Below, one piece after another: positions 45,685 through 55,409 of a stretch of DNA of 64,000 nucleotides. The stretch comes from JBCBSS01 sp039819065 (GTDB taxonomy: Bacteria; Bacteroidota; Bacteroidia; Cytophagales; Cyclobacteriaceae), in NCBI GenBank assembly GCA_039819065.1, contig JBCBSS010000013.1, positions 19,791 through 83,790 on the forward strand, given 5' to 3'. Positions within the stretch are counted from its first letter, which is position 1; each line of letters opens with the position of its first letter. A program made the translations under genes and the position numbers. The notes beneath the pieces are model-generated. The model was not told the origin of the DNA. It did not search any database and worked only from the letters and a program-made list of their open reading frames with translations.

Positions 45685-48057
45685 ATGATCAGAAACTACC
45701 TCCAAATAGCCCTAAGAACAATAAGCAGACAAGGCACCTACACTTTCATCAATATATCCGGTCTGTCACTGGCGATGGCATGTGCACTTATGATCATCCT
45801 TTGGGTAAGGCATGAACTGAGCTACGATCAATTTCACCAAAATAAAAACGACCTATACAGGATAATAGTAGAATGGGAGGAAACCGGCAACAAATCGGCT
45901 AATCTTCCCGGTTTATTGGCAGAAACGATCAAAGCCGAGGTACCCGAGGTGATAGAATCAGCTAGAATACATAAGGGGTCAAGAAGTTCATATGTATATG
46001 AGGACAAAGCATTCTACGAGGATCAAGTCGGGCTAGTAGATGCTTCTCTATTTAAGATGTTGAACATTCCGCTGAACACCGGTGATGCTGACGCGATGTT
46101 TCCGGATATGGGGGCATTGGTGCTGACACAATCTGCCAAAGAAAGGTACTTTGGTGGTCAATCTGCGGTAGGCCAAACGATCAACTGGAATAACTGGGCT
46201 GACTTATATGTCTCGGCTGTAGTGGAAGATATTCCTGGAAACTCACACCTTCAATTCAGTATATTCCAATCCCATCAACGCGCTGAAAGGTTTTGGAAGA
46301 ATGGCTATAGCTGGACGAACTTCATTCATGAAACCTACATTCAGCTGACTTCTGGTGCGGATGTCAAGTTAACGGCTCAGAAAATTGCCGATGTATTAAG
46401 AGAAAACAGCCCTAAAGCTTACGAAAGGCTAAGTGACTTGTGGTTACAGCCTTTGACTGACATTCATCTCGAAACGGGTATAAATACACAACATGCCAAG
46501 GTTGGAGATATCAAATACGTTTACATTTTCTCCATAGTAGCTTTCTTCATTTTGCTCATTGCCTGCCTGAATTTCACCAACCTCGCTACTGCACAAGCAC
46601 TGAAGCGAGTAAGAGAAGTGGGTGTAAGAAAGGCAATAGGAGCACAGAGAGGGCAGTTGGTTATTCAGTTTTTGGCAGAATCTCTATTCATGGTGACTGT
46701 TGCATTCGTTCTGGCCATGCTCTTGGTAGAAATATTCTTGCCCGCTTTCAACCTCATCACCGACAAGCAATTATTCATCAACTATAGTGACATCTGGCTT
46801 ATTGGCATGGCCATAGTGGTAATACTGGCCACTACGGTATTGTCCGGCCTCTACCCGGCTTTCTACCTTTCAGGCTTCAAGCCTTCCGCTATTCTAAAAG
46901 GTGGCATTAGCAGTTCCAGAACAGGCTTCTTACGCAAAGGACTGGTCTTGATTCAGTTTGTTTTGTCGATCATCCTGATCACCGGAGCAATTGTGGTGAG
47001 GGTACAACTGGATTATATGAGAAATACTAACCTTGGTTTTGACAAAGAAAACATCATCTACATTCCGGCCAAGGGCGATATTGGTAAGCAGTACTTAACG
47101 GTTAGAAATGACCTTTTGTCGACACCGGCGGTAGAAGGTGTGACGATCAAGGAGTCTTTGCCTATGGTGAGCTTAAATTCTACCGAACTAACCTGGAAAG
47201 GACAGGACCAAAGTGTTCCTTATACCGTAGAAACCATTGCTATTGATGAGCACTTCTTTTCTATGATGAAAATGAATCTGGTTGACGGTCGCAATTTTAG
47301 CATTGATAACAAGGCTGACTTGTCCAATGCCGTTATTATTAACGAAGAAATTGCCGAAGCGATCAGTTTCGAATCCGTCATAGGAGAGCAAGTTACAGTC
47401 GCTGGAGGGAACGAAGTTACTATAGTCGGTGTAGTAGAAAACGCTCATTTCAAATCACTTCACCATGGGATAGGTCCGCAGGTATTCTACCTGATGGACG
47501 ACTATGGGTCGAGTAACTCGCTTGATCTCTTTGGTATTGTGATGATGAAAATCTCGGATGCCTCAGCTATCGACGGCGTTCGGAAAGTTTGGCAGAAATT
47601 CAATCCGCAGACCCCCTTCGAATATCATTTTCTCGATGATACCATCAACCAGCAATATACTTTTGAAGAGAAGGTAAGTGCTGTAGCCAACTATTTCACC
47701 ATCATTGCGGTCGTGATTTCGTGCTTGGGCTTATTCGGTCTTTCCGCGTTATCCGCCAAGCAAAAGACCAAAGAGGTCGGGATTAGAAAAGTGCTGGGCG
47801 CATCATTGATACACCTTATGCGAAGGCTTTCCTCTGAATTCATTAAAATCACTTTGCTGGCCAACCTGATTGCGCTCCCGCTGGCCTGGTTTATCATGAA
47901 AGATTGGCTCAATAGCTTTTCGTATCACATAGAAATCATGTTCTGGTGGCTATTTGTTGTAGCGATTACCACATGCTTACTAGCACTGTTTACAGTAACC
48001 ACACATACCTATAGAACGGCCAGACTCGATCCGGTGAAAACGATCAGGAATGATTAG
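45685..48057 (+). CDS. MacB/FtsX-type ABC permease, array member 7
   Basis: A 790-residue paralogue (MIRNYLQIALRTISRQG) that starts 20 bp after the four-helix-bundle gene and is probably co-transcribed with it. Coupling motifs EVGVRKAIGAQRGQL and EVGIRKVLGASLIHL are intact. It is the last and shortest of the array and its N-terminus diverges most. It ends in a 480-bp repeat-bearing spacer before mgtE. Confidence 0.88.
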   Translation: MIRNYLQIALRTISRQGTYTFINISGLSLAMACALMIILWVRHELSYDQFHQNKNDLYRIIVEWEETGNKSANLPGLLAETIKAEVPEVIESARIHKGSRSSYVYEDKAFYEDQVGLVDASLFKMLNIPLNTGDADAMFPDMGALVLTQSAKERYFGGQSAVGQTINWNNWADLYVSAVVEDIPGNSHLQFSIFQSHQRAERFWKNGYSWTNFIHETYIQLTSGADVKLTAQKIADVLRENSPKAYERLSDLWLQPLTDIHLETGINTQHAKVGDIKYVYIFSIVAFFILLIACLNFTNLATAQALKRVREVGVRKAIGAQRGQLVIQFLAESLFMVTVAFVLAMLLVEIFLPAFNLITDKQLFINYSDIWLIGMAIVVILATTVLSGLYPAFYLSGFKPSAILKGGISSSRTGFLRKGLVLIQFVLSIILITGAIVVRVQLDYMRNTNLGFDKENIIYIPAKGDIGKQYLTVRNDLLSTPAVEGVTIKESLPMVSLNSTELTWKGQDQSVPYTVETIAIDEHFFSMMKMNLVDGRNFSIDNKADLSNAVIINEEIAEAISFESVIGEQVTVAGGNEVTIVGVVENAHFKSLHHGIGPQVFYLMDDYGSSNSLDLFGIVMMKISDASAIDGVRKVWQKFNPQTPFEYHFLDDTINQQYTFEEKVSAVANYFTIIAVVISCLGLFGLSALSAKQKTKEVGIRKVLGASLIHLMRRLSSEFIKITLLANLIALPLAWFIMKDWLNSFSYHIEIMFWWLFVVAITTCLLALFTVTTHTYRTARLDPVKTIRND

Positions 48058-48158
48058 TAGAGGTAGCTGATTTCCTATGTTGAAGTAATTTATTCAACAA
48101 ATGATGTGATTTTATAATCATTTGATGGTGTTATGGCTGAAATGGTTATAATCCCTCC

Positions 48159-48302
48159 GTCTTTCTGGAAGAATCTCATTGGCTACGGAGTACTTGCTTG
48201 AATAGAGTGAAGTTGAAACCTCGTGGCAGGCACTATCATGTTAATGATACGGTACACTATAAATAATTATATACTGGCCAATTAAGATTCTTCCAGGATG
48301 AC
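48159..48302. repeat. Inverted-repeat-bounded dispersed element
   Basis: Left arm GTCTTTCTGGAAGAATCTCA and the complement of the right arm GTCATCCTGGAAGAATCTTA are imperfect inverted repeats. A related arm occurs in the spacer near 32211-32236. Confidence 0.5.
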
Positions 48303-48376
48303 TGCGTTAGGTAGAAATACCTGACCTACAATTCAAATAAAATCATCGAAAGAAACCACCGAACAGCAAGCCCCTA

Positions 48377-48403
48377 TTGCCACGCGGTTTTAACCCGTGG
48401 CAA
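48377..48403. repeat. REP-like palindrome
   Basis: TTGCCACGCGGTT / AACCCGTGGCAA is a 12-bp stem with one bulged C. It is of the ccacgggtt-type palindromes that are scattered between genes in many Bacteroidota. Confidence 0.5.
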
Positions 48404-48537
48404 CCCATAGCTCGAACAATAAGGCTTTAGCCGCTAATTCATAACAAACTCGAAACGCCGACGAAAGGAAAGGCTTCTTATTAGCAATAGCGAGAATAAC
48501 TGGGTAATTTTCATTGTAGGAAGAACCGAGAAGAACC

Positions 48538-49890
48538 ATGCACGAAAATCGCCCCTGGGAACAATTGAAAGAATTGATTGATGTCGATTCGGCTGAAGAT
48601 ATCAAAACCTACCTTGATGAGCTAAAATCTGAAGATATCGTTGGAGCGGTGAGCCATATAAATATTGATGACCGCCTCAAATTGCTCACATTGCTGCAGC
48701 CGGAAGATGCAGCTGACGTAGTGGAAGACCTCCCCTGGGTGCAGGCCTTTAGAATCCTGGAAGAATTGGAAACCAAGGAGGCTGCAGCCATCATTTCAGA
48801 AATGCGTAGTGATGAACAGGCAGACTTCCTTACTGAGATGGACGAAGAAGATGCCAGGGCTATCATCGAAGAGATGAAGCCTGAGGAAGCGGAGAACGTC
48901 CGAAAACTCATACAGTATGATTATGATACGGCCGGTGGTTTGATGATCACAGAGTTTCTCGCCTTTGATGAATCCAACATGGTGGGTAGTGTCATTGATG
49001 ACTTGCGGGAGCATGCCAAGGAATACGAGACCTACAACCTGCAATACATCTATGTCACCAAGCAGAAAAAGTTTGTTGGCGTCCTGCGCATGCGGGATTT
49101 GCTGCTATCGAAACCTGATACACTTTTATCCAGAATCGTCATAGAGAATGCTCTGACCGTCAGAGATACCGATACGTTAGAGGATATGATCAGCTTCTTC
49201 GATGATCACGATTTCTATGGCGTACCCGTTCTCAACTCAACTCAGGAACTAATCGGTGTGGTACTGCGCAAGGAGGTTAGAGAAGCCGAGGCCGAACAGA
49301 TCAATGTAGAACACCTGGAAACGCAAGGTATTGTTGGTGGGGAAGAATTGAGGACCATGCCGATTTGGATCCGTTCTAAAAGAAGGTTGTCATGGTTGAG
49401 CGTGAATATCCTGTTGAATATTGTAGCAGCCAGTATCATCGCCATCTACCAAGAAACCCTTTCGGCTGTGATCGCCTTAGCTGTCTTTCTACCCATTATA
49501 TCCGATATGAGTGGCTGCTCCGGCAATCAGGCAGTTGCGGTGAGTTTAAGAGAATTGTCGCTAGGTGTGGTAAAGCCCTTCGAAGTGTTTAGGGTATGGA
49601 TGCAGGAAGTATCGGTTGGCCTGATCAACGGTCTTGTACTGGGCGTACTGATTGGTGCTGCAGCCTGGCTCTGGCAAGGCAACGCCTATTTGGGAATGGT
49701 AGTCGGCGGGGCATTGGCGATCAATACGTTAGTGGCCGTTTCACTTGGAGGCACCATTCCATTAGTGCTCAAGCGAATGAAAGTAGACCCTGCACTGGCC
49801 TCTGGCCCTATACTCACTACTGTTACGGATATGTTTGGCTTTTTCCTGGCTTTGACTTTCGCAGGGATGATGTTGAGCCAGTTGGCGTAA
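48538..49890 (+). CDS. mgtE: MgtE-family magnesium transporter
   Basis: A 450-residue protein in the usual MgtE order: acidic superhelical N-domain (about 1-130, with LQPEDAADVVEDLP and EMDEEDARAIIEEM), a CBS-domain pair (about 130-255), a plug helix, then five TMs from about residue 285. The signature PIISDMSGCSGNQAVAVSLREL and the pore Asp in TTVTDMFGFFLALTF are present. MgtE is a Mg2+-gated channel at the inner membrane, closed when cytoplasmic Mg2+ binds the N and CBS domains. A diverged, frameshifted fragment of another mgtE lies at 60821-60915. Confidence 0.95.
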   Translation: MHENRPWEQLKELIDVDSAEDIKTYLDELKSEDIVGAVSHINIDDRLKLLTLLQPEDAADVVEDLPWVQAFRILEELETKEAAAIISEMRSDEQADFLTEMDEEDARAIIEEMKPEEAENVRKLIQYDYDTAGGLMITEFLAFDESNMVGSVIDDLREHAKEYETYNLQYIYVTKQKKFVGVLRMRDLLLSKPDTLLSRIVIENALTVRDTDTLEDMISFFDDHDFYGVPVLNSTQELIGVVLRKEVREAEAEQINVEHLETQGIVGGEELRTMPIWIRSKRRLSWLSVNILLNIVAASIIAIYQETLSAVIALAVFLPIISDMSGCSGNQAVAVSLRELSLGVVKPFEVFRVWMQEVSVGLINGLVLGVLIGAAAWLWQGNAYLGMVVGGALAINTLVAVSLGGTIPLVLKRMKVDPALASGPILTTVTDMFGFFLALTFAGMMLSQLA

Positions 49891-50286
49891 TTGAGATTTA
49901 TGTGACATCACTAAAGTCTACTTGATAATTATTTTTCTGTAAAAACCACATTCAACTCCTTATAAAGTGCTTCTTGAGCATTCTATGATGGATTTTGAAT
50001 CCTGAGATTTTCACTTTTATTGAGTTTTCGAGGTTTTGCACCATTGAGGATTAGCATAAGGTCAAATAAAATTGGAGGGCCTTGATCACCAGATAGCCTT
50101 CATCCCGACTTGTCGGGACGAGCAAAGAAAAATCAAGACAAAATTTAACCTTCAGCCCACAGGCTAACGCTGGCCTGGAATTTTGGCAGCCAGCCGCACT
50201 CGTACTAGCCAAATAATCTTTCGCAAGCACATCCTGAAGCAATTATCAATGACCGTCTCGTTTCCTGCTGATGGGTATTTTACCTT
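49891..50286. other. 396-bp spacer with a palindromic repeat
   Basis: Between convergent genes (mgtE and the outer-membrane receptor). It contains the palindrome CCCGACTTGTCGGG in 50100-50121. The flanks TCAT and ACGA are shared with 45156-45177. No gene seen. Confidence 0.55.
50100..50121. repeat. Dispersed palindrome, second copy of the 45156 motif
   Basis: Core CCCGAC-TT-GTCGGG, flanked by TCAT and ACGA. The copy inside the 45127-45261 element differs only in the two central bases (AA). Confidence 0.6.
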
Positions 50287-52710
50287 TTAAATCCGTCTCC
50301 TTTCGGACTCTCCAACTTTCCTGTTTTTATAGTGTGATTTCTTAAGTTTTCCGAAACTGTAGGAAGCTGAAAACCTTACATAATTAGTGTTAAAAGTATT
50401 GCCGTATACGATATCGGTTGTACCTGATCTGTAATTGCCGTCTGCTCTGATGGTATGAAAAATATCGTTGAAATCGAGATTACACCTCAAAACCCCATTT
50501 AAAAAGTCTTTCTCAAGGCCAATGTTAACCGTGGACTGGTTTTCTCTCAGATAAACACCGTCCTGCAAGTCGCTTAAATACCAACCGGTTAAATATATAG
50601 TGATCCAATCATCTACCTTAAAGCTGTTTTGAGAATAAAAGTAGAAGCTCGGTTCATTATCCCTGATTTCAAAAATTCCGCTCCCATCGATCAAGTTGTT
50701 ATAGCTGGCACTTAAGTTATTAGTGGACTGCCACCATTTTAAGTTGATATTGCGAGATAATGAGATCAAAAAAGCATGTTCTTTATCAAAATTAGTGCTT
50801 TGTAAAACATATTCCCTTGACCCTTCTTCGAGTTGGAATGCGGCCCGGGTAATTCTATCAATGGTATAGGTATAACCCATTTTTAGATGCCAATCATCAT
50901 AAGCCCCACCTATTTCCAAGCTGTGTATTCTGGAGGGTTGTAAGTCAGGGTTTCCACGAATGGAGGTGAACTCATCCTGGTAGATCACGAAGGGATTTAA
51001 CGATTCATAAGAAGGCCTAAGGATTCTTGAGGAATAGGTAAAGAATACGTTTGTCCGATTTGAAATTCTAGTGTCGAATGAAGCATTCGGGAATATATTG
51101 ATGTAGTTATCTTCTATGACCGAACCTTCATCCACACTGGTCGCCAAAGTGTAGTCGGTCAGTTCTGTTCTAAACCCCAGACTGTAATTGGTATTGTCAT
51201 TGATTCGTTTCTTGAAATTCACGTAGGCTGCCGGTACTCTCTCGTAGTATTGAAAACTATTGGACAAACCAATGTTTCTAACCAATGCCCCTCCTTCCTG
51301 TAAATCGAAAAAGTCGGTGAATGAGGTATTATCCACGTAAGAAAACTTCCCTCCCATTTCGAGGCTAATCTTATCGCTGTAAACTTTGGTATAGTCGGCC
51401 TGAACACTAAAAATCTGAATATCTCCTTCTCCCACATTGTTGATCATGGCAATAGTTTCTATTCCATCTACCGTACTCGATTCAGTGATATCGTTATCAA
51501 AGTCGTTCCGATAAGAAGCATATTGACTTCCGATGAATAGGTTACTGCCTAAGCTGTCCATTCGGTCAAAGTAATTGATGTTGAAGATGTTTTTACGATT
51601 CAGGTCATCCATTATCAAAAGACTATTGTAGACACCTGTTCCTCCATCTATGATGGTATTGTTACTTAATTGGTCTCCTCCCATATCTTCATAGGCGCCA
51701 TTGTACTCCAAGGAGAGGTATGAGTCATCAGTCAGATCATATTGACCCCCAAAGCTGTAGTTAGAAAAATTATTGCGCTCGTATAGCCAGTCCAGGGCTA
51801 TGTCAGAGCTAAAAAAATCATCTGATTCATTTCTGGTTCTAGTAGTCGTTTTTGACCATCGGTCATTGCCTATCAGTAGGCCATAGGATGCATTCAAAGA
51901 CCATTTGCCCTTTTTATAATTCAAGTCCGTGTTTATCCTATTCTCATACCCGGCAAAGTCGTTGTAGCTGTAATAGTTTTTTACCACGCCTTTTGTACCC
52001 TCATCCAGGTTTCGTTTGGTGATCACATTGATGACCGCATTACCTGCTGCATCATATCGAGGGCCCGGATTGGTAATGATTTCGATGGATGCAATGGTAG
52101 AGGGTGATATGGTGGACAAACGCTGATTGTCAGCCTTTATCCCATTGATAAATATGACGGCATTTCCTTTGCCAAATATGCTTATCTCATCATTTTCATC
52201 CACCAAGACGCCTGGTGATTTACCAATTATCTCTAGGGCAGAGGTGCTGGATGCCAGGGCTGTATTTGCTATTTTTAATTCTATAGAACCATCAGGCCTT
52301 TGTGCTACAATGGGGGCTTGAGCAGCTACTACCACCTCTTCCAATTTGATAGGCGCATCTGATACCATGATATCACCCAGATCAATGTTTGGTTCGCCCT
52401 CGAACACAATGGTGATAAATAGATCTTCAAATTCTAAAGAGGTCAGTTTTAAGAATAAGCTTGTCGTATTCAGATTAGACAGTTCAAAGTATCCTTCTAT
52501 GAAGCTCGTACCAGTGATAATGGTGGAGTCTTTAGGAGATAGTACAATTACATTTCCGAATGTAGGTTCATTGCTGGAGTTGATCACACGACCTGATACA
52601 GATTGTATGGTTTGCCCCATAGTCGACTCCCTGAAAATTAATAATGAGCCAATGACCAAAATGGCTACTTTTAGACTTCTTGATAGATTCAGTGCTTTAC
52701 CTCTAAACAT
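50287..52710 (-). CDS. Outer-membrane beta-barrel receptor (TonB-dependent-like, OMP_b-brl_3 type)
   Basis: An 807-residue protein with an N-terminal signal region, a carboxypeptidase-regulatory-like domain (about 35-110, VSGRVINSSNEPTFGNVIV), a plug domain (about 125-225, with GKSPGVLVDENDEISIFGKGNAVIFINGI and GPRYDAAGNAVINVITKR) and a long beta-barrel of about 560 residues rich in Tyr, Asn and alternating strands. No typical SusC linker is seen, and no SusD gene is adjacent. It should import or bind a ligand at the outer membrane, energised by TonB if plugged. The AraC gene lies 112 bp upstream on the same strand and may control it. Ligand unknown. Confidence 0.85.
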   Translation of the reverse strand: MFRGKALNLSRSLKVAILVIGSLLIFRESTMGQTIQSVSGRVINSSNEPTFGNVIVLSPKDSTIITGTSFIEGYFELSNLNTTSLFLKLTSLEFEDLFITIVFEGEPNIDLGDIMVSDAPIKLEEVVVAAQAPIVAQRPDGSIELKIANTALASSTSALEIIGKSPGVLVDENDEISIFGKGNAVIFINGIKADNQRLSTISPSTIASIEIITNPGPRYDAAGNAVINVITKRNLDEGTKGVVKNYYSYNDFAGYENRINTDLNYKKGKWSLNASYGLLIGNDRWSKTTTRTRNESDDFFSSDIALDWLYERNNFSNYSFGGQYDLTDDSYLSLEYNGAYEDMGGDQLSNNTIIDGGTGVYNSLLIMDDLNRKNIFNINYFDRMDSLGSNLFIGSQYASYRNDFDNDITESSTVDGIETIAMINNVGEGDIQIFSVQADYTKVYSDKISLEMGGKFSYVDNTSFTDFFDLQEGGALVRNIGLSNSFQYYERVPAAYVNFKKRINDNTNYSLGFRTELTDYTLATSVDEGSVIEDNYINIFPNASFDTRISNRTNVFFTYSSRILRPSYESLNPFVIYQDEFTSIRGNPDLQPSRIHSLEIGGAYDDWHLKMGYTYTIDRITRAAFQLEEGSREYVLQSTNFDKEHAFLISLSRNINLKWWQSTNNLSASYNNLIDGSGIFEIRDNEPSFYFYSQNSFKVDDWITIYLTGWYLSDLQDGVYLRENQSTVNIGLEKDFLNGVLRCNLDFNDIFHTIRADGNYRSGTTDIVYGNTFNTNYVRFSASYSFGKLKKSHYKNRKVGESERRRI

Positions 52711-52822
52711 GCTCTGACTTGTATTGATTGTTGAGAGGCAAGTTGAAGTAAGTAGCCTAAAAAAGGGTTCTGGATTGTATAATCGAAGTTCGGTTATGTA
52801 TTTCCGAACTTAACAAGAGAAA

Positions 52823-53878
52823 CTATTTCGCTTGTGCTTTGAAGTTGGCGGGGGTTAGGCCTGTGATGCTCTTGAATGTGGTAAAAAAGGTCGATTTTGA
52901 ATTAAATCCGCATTCATAACCGATTACTTCGAGCGTGTATTTATTGTTTTGCGCTAACGCTTCCTTGGCCGCTTCAATCCTATACTCATTGATGTAAAGC
53001 GAGAAACTTTTACCGAGATTATCATTCAAGAATTGTGATAAACGCTGAGTAGGTATTGGCAGTTGCTCCGCCACTTCAGCAATTTTCAAGTTTGGATTCC
53101 TAAATAGTTCTTTCTCACTAAATAACTCATCTAGTTTCATGGCTATGGTTTGAGCTTCAGCCGCGTCTATCTTTTTGGTCGCGTATTTTATCTGAGGGTC
53201 GAAAAAACCGGATGTTTTGCGAAACTTAAAAACCCATAGAAATACAAGGGTATAGAAAATCATTGAAAAAGACAGGGCACCGACCATGTAAGTAGTATGG
53301 GTAGTAACGAGAGGGCCTAGCCAGAAAACGGCAATAGCCATAAACAGGCTCACCAACCAGGTTTCTTCGTTGTTCAGTTTAAACCCACTTTTCAAGACAT
53401 TTCGAAAACCGTCTTTCAATAGTAAAGCGGTCAAAATCAAGTAAACAAACCACTGGAAATGGACTAATGCCGCGATATACTGAGATAGTTTAGTAACCCC
53501 ATCAGCATAACTAAAGGCAGCAGGATATAAAGCGCCAATTAAGGATATGGCAGTGGCCGACACAACAACGTGTAACCACCAGTATTTGTCAACGCGACTT
53601 TTCTCAGTAATGGATGATTTCACATACAGGTAGAAGAAAGGGCCAATAAGCATGTTAGCCAAAAAACCAACGATAACTATCTTCTCGGAAAGGCTATGAT
53701 TAAAATTGAGAAAGACAGATATGATGATTTTAAACCCAATGACAAATAGTAAGGCGGAAAGAAAATAGTTGGCTTTGTTTCTGTGCTTAACAAAAAATGC
53801 AAAGTAGACACTCAGAAAGAGCCCATTGAAAGCACCTACCACTGCTAAGAAGAATAATATTTGAGAATAAGGCTCCAA
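52823..53878 (-). CDS. Membrane-anchored AraC-family regulator
   Basis: A 351-residue protein with an N-terminal region of about seven TMs (residues 8-230) and a C-terminal cytoplasmic HTH_18 domain (about 245-351). The signature FRNPNLKIAEVAEQLPIPTQRLSQFLNDNLGKSFSLYINEYRIEAA is followed by VIGYECGFNSKSTFFTTFKSITGLTPANF. This TM-AraC architecture is common in Bacteroidota, and it may sense a membrane or periplasmic signal and act on nearby genes. The receptor gene starts 112 bp downstream, so it is the natural candidate target. Confidence 0.9.
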   Translation of the reverse strand: MEPYSQILFFLAVVGAFNGLFLSVYFAFFVKHRNKANYFLSALLFVIGFKIIISVFLNFNHSLSEKIVIVGFLANMLIGPFFYLYVKSSITEKSRVDKYWWLHVVVSATAISLIGALYPAAFSYADGVTKLSQYIAALVHFQWFVYLILTALLLKDGFRNVLKSGFKLNNEETWLVSLFMAIAVFWLGPLVTTHTTYMVGALSFSMIFYTLVFLWVFKFRKTSGFFDPQIKYATKKIDAAEAQTIAMKLDELFSEKELFRNPNLKIAEVAEQLPIPTQRLSQFLNDNLGKSFSLYINEYRIEAAKEALAQNNKYTLEVIGYECGFNSKSTFFTTFKSITGLTPANFKAQAK

Positions 53879-54122
53879 ATGCTGTAAACTGTTTCAAATA
53901 TCAATATTTTGAAAAGTTATTCAAGGTTAACTTATCTATGCCCAATTAATTTTATGTTAAGCTCGGCAACCTTAGTAATTGGCTGGTTGTCCAAGATTTT
54001 CGCCCAGGGATTTTGCCGACGATCTTTCAATTAAGTATTATGGAGTATCTTGGATTTTTAATCAGTTAGTTGAGAATATTACTTTATCAAAAAATGCTTT
54101 AAACACACTGAAGGACACCTTC

Positions 54123-55001
54123 TTATTCTCTGTAGCGTTCGATAACACCCTTAATCCACTCTTTTAAGGTATTCGTTTGCTCCAGCCGGTCTTTGTACAA
54201 ACTAATTTCGTTTTCCATTTTTTTAATATTCCGCTCGTACGGTTCAGATTTTTCATTCACCTCGGCTTTATGGTGGGCGTCACTCTGAATCATTTCGGTT
54301 ATAACCTGACCTATTTTTACTTGCTTAATTTTAGGAGGTCCAATTGAATTGATAGCTTGGTTGAGATTGTTTACTTCTTCTCTGATATTCCCTTCTAATG
54401 TGGTTATACTATTTTCGAAATCACTAATTTCAGTATTTAAGATGTTTAAGCACTCACTCAATTTTTGCTGTGGGTAGCCAGAAGATCCTGGTATTTCAAA
54501 AGCAATCATGCCTTGAATCATCATTGCACTGAAAGACAAAGCGTCGGAATAGTCATGCTCTGTTTTTTCCAATAAAATTTTACTTCTTTCGAGTTCGTTA
54601 ATGGCTTGAGTCAGCCGAATACTTCTAAATAACTTTTGGTCTCTTTGGTCCCGTGGAAGTACGAGCGACTCTTCGATTAAACGCAAGGCTAAATCAAAAG
54701 AATGTAATGAGATTTTGTCTACGGACTTTTCAATACTATCAAGCCGCGATTCCAAACGATCCAATCTTTTTGCTACTGTACTAGTAATTTTTAATACAAT
54801 TCGAAGGAGAGGACCCACGGCCAAACCCGCAATTTCTTTCAAGACTTCGGTTCCCACATCTTCAAGCATCTTCATACCATCTTCTATCAAGTCTGATTTT
54901 AAGCCGTCTGCGATGTTGCCTGCTGAACCTTTTGTTGCTGCTTTACCTAAGATGTATACCGTATCTTTCAAAGCGGATTGATGTTTAGTCTTTTTATTCA
55001 T
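54123..55001 (-). CDS. Hypothetical coiled-coil protein
   Basis: A 292-residue protein that I do not recognise. The first ~75 residues are Lys/Asp-rich with a hydrophobic stretch (LKEIAGLAVGPLLRIVLKITSTV) that could be membrane-associated. The middle and C-terminal two-thirds read as long alpha-helices with coiled-coil heptads (RLDRLESRLDSIEKSVDKIS, ISDFENSITTLEGNIREEVNNLNQAI). No signal peptide and no enzymatic motifs. The flanks of about 240 and 410 bp contain no gene. Confidence 0.5.
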   Translation of the reverse strand: MNKKTKHQSALKDTVYILGKAATKGSAGNIADGLKSDLIEDGMKMLEDVGTEVLKEIAGLAVGPLLRIVLKITSTVAKRLDRLESRLDSIEKSVDKISLHSFDLALRLIEESLVLPRDQRDQKLFRSIRLTQAINELERSKILLEKTEHDYSDALSFSAMMIQGMIAFEIPGSSGYPQQKLSECLNILNTEISDFENSITTLEGNIREEVNNLNQAINSIGPPKIKQVKIGQVITEMIQSDAHHKAEVNEKSEPYERNIKKMENEISLYKDRLEQTNTLKEWIKGVIERYRE

Positions 55002-55409
55002 CAGGATATAATAACTTGGGACAGTTCATTGATAATTTAATCATAACGAGGGTAAAGAAGAAAGCATTAATCTTACAACTTTAGCTCCATGGCCTATCCT
55101 CTTATTCCACACACATTTGTCGCTTTCTGATCCACAGTCGGATGTCTATTTCTGTTGCATGGCAATTCTTCGTTTAAGAGAAGTAGTAAAAAAGTGTTTC
55201 AAACACCCCCCTTGGCCGTATAACTCTCCTTCCTTTAAGAAAAACTGTAAGGCCTACCGAAGAATCAAAGTTATATTGACATAACGAAGGGCATTATATA
55301 GCATTTATTAGGATGCGGATCCAGATGTATAGCGGACATTCAGATGAAATCATTTATCATCATTGCCAGGCCACGTTATTAGGAGCAAATATGATGCACT
55401 AACATACAA
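55002..55409. other. 408-bp spacer
   Basis: Between the coiled-coil gene start and the histidine kinase stop, both on the minus strand. No gene, RNA or clear repeat seen; presumably contains the coiled-coil gene promoter. Confidence 0.4.

Larger units (their letters stand above)
48058..48537. other. 480-bp spacer with dispersed palindromic repeats
   Basis: No gene. Contains inverted arms 48159-48182 and 48278-48302 sharing CTGGAAGAATCT (about 95 bp apart), and a palindrome at 48377-48403 (TTGCCACG ... CGTGGCAA with one bulged base). The mgtE promoter must lie in the last part. Confidence 0.6.

Noticed and set aside
48058..48537. Possible tRNA or small RNA in the spacer
   Set aside because: Hairpins are simple dispersed palindromes; no cloverleaf or CCA end seen.
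48390..48605. 71-codon minus-strand frame over the mgtE start
   Set aside because: Overlaps the REP-like palindrome and the real mgtE start; no support.
50051..50242. 63-codon minus-strand frame before the receptor gene
   Set aside because: It covers a dispersed palindrome and has no coding features.
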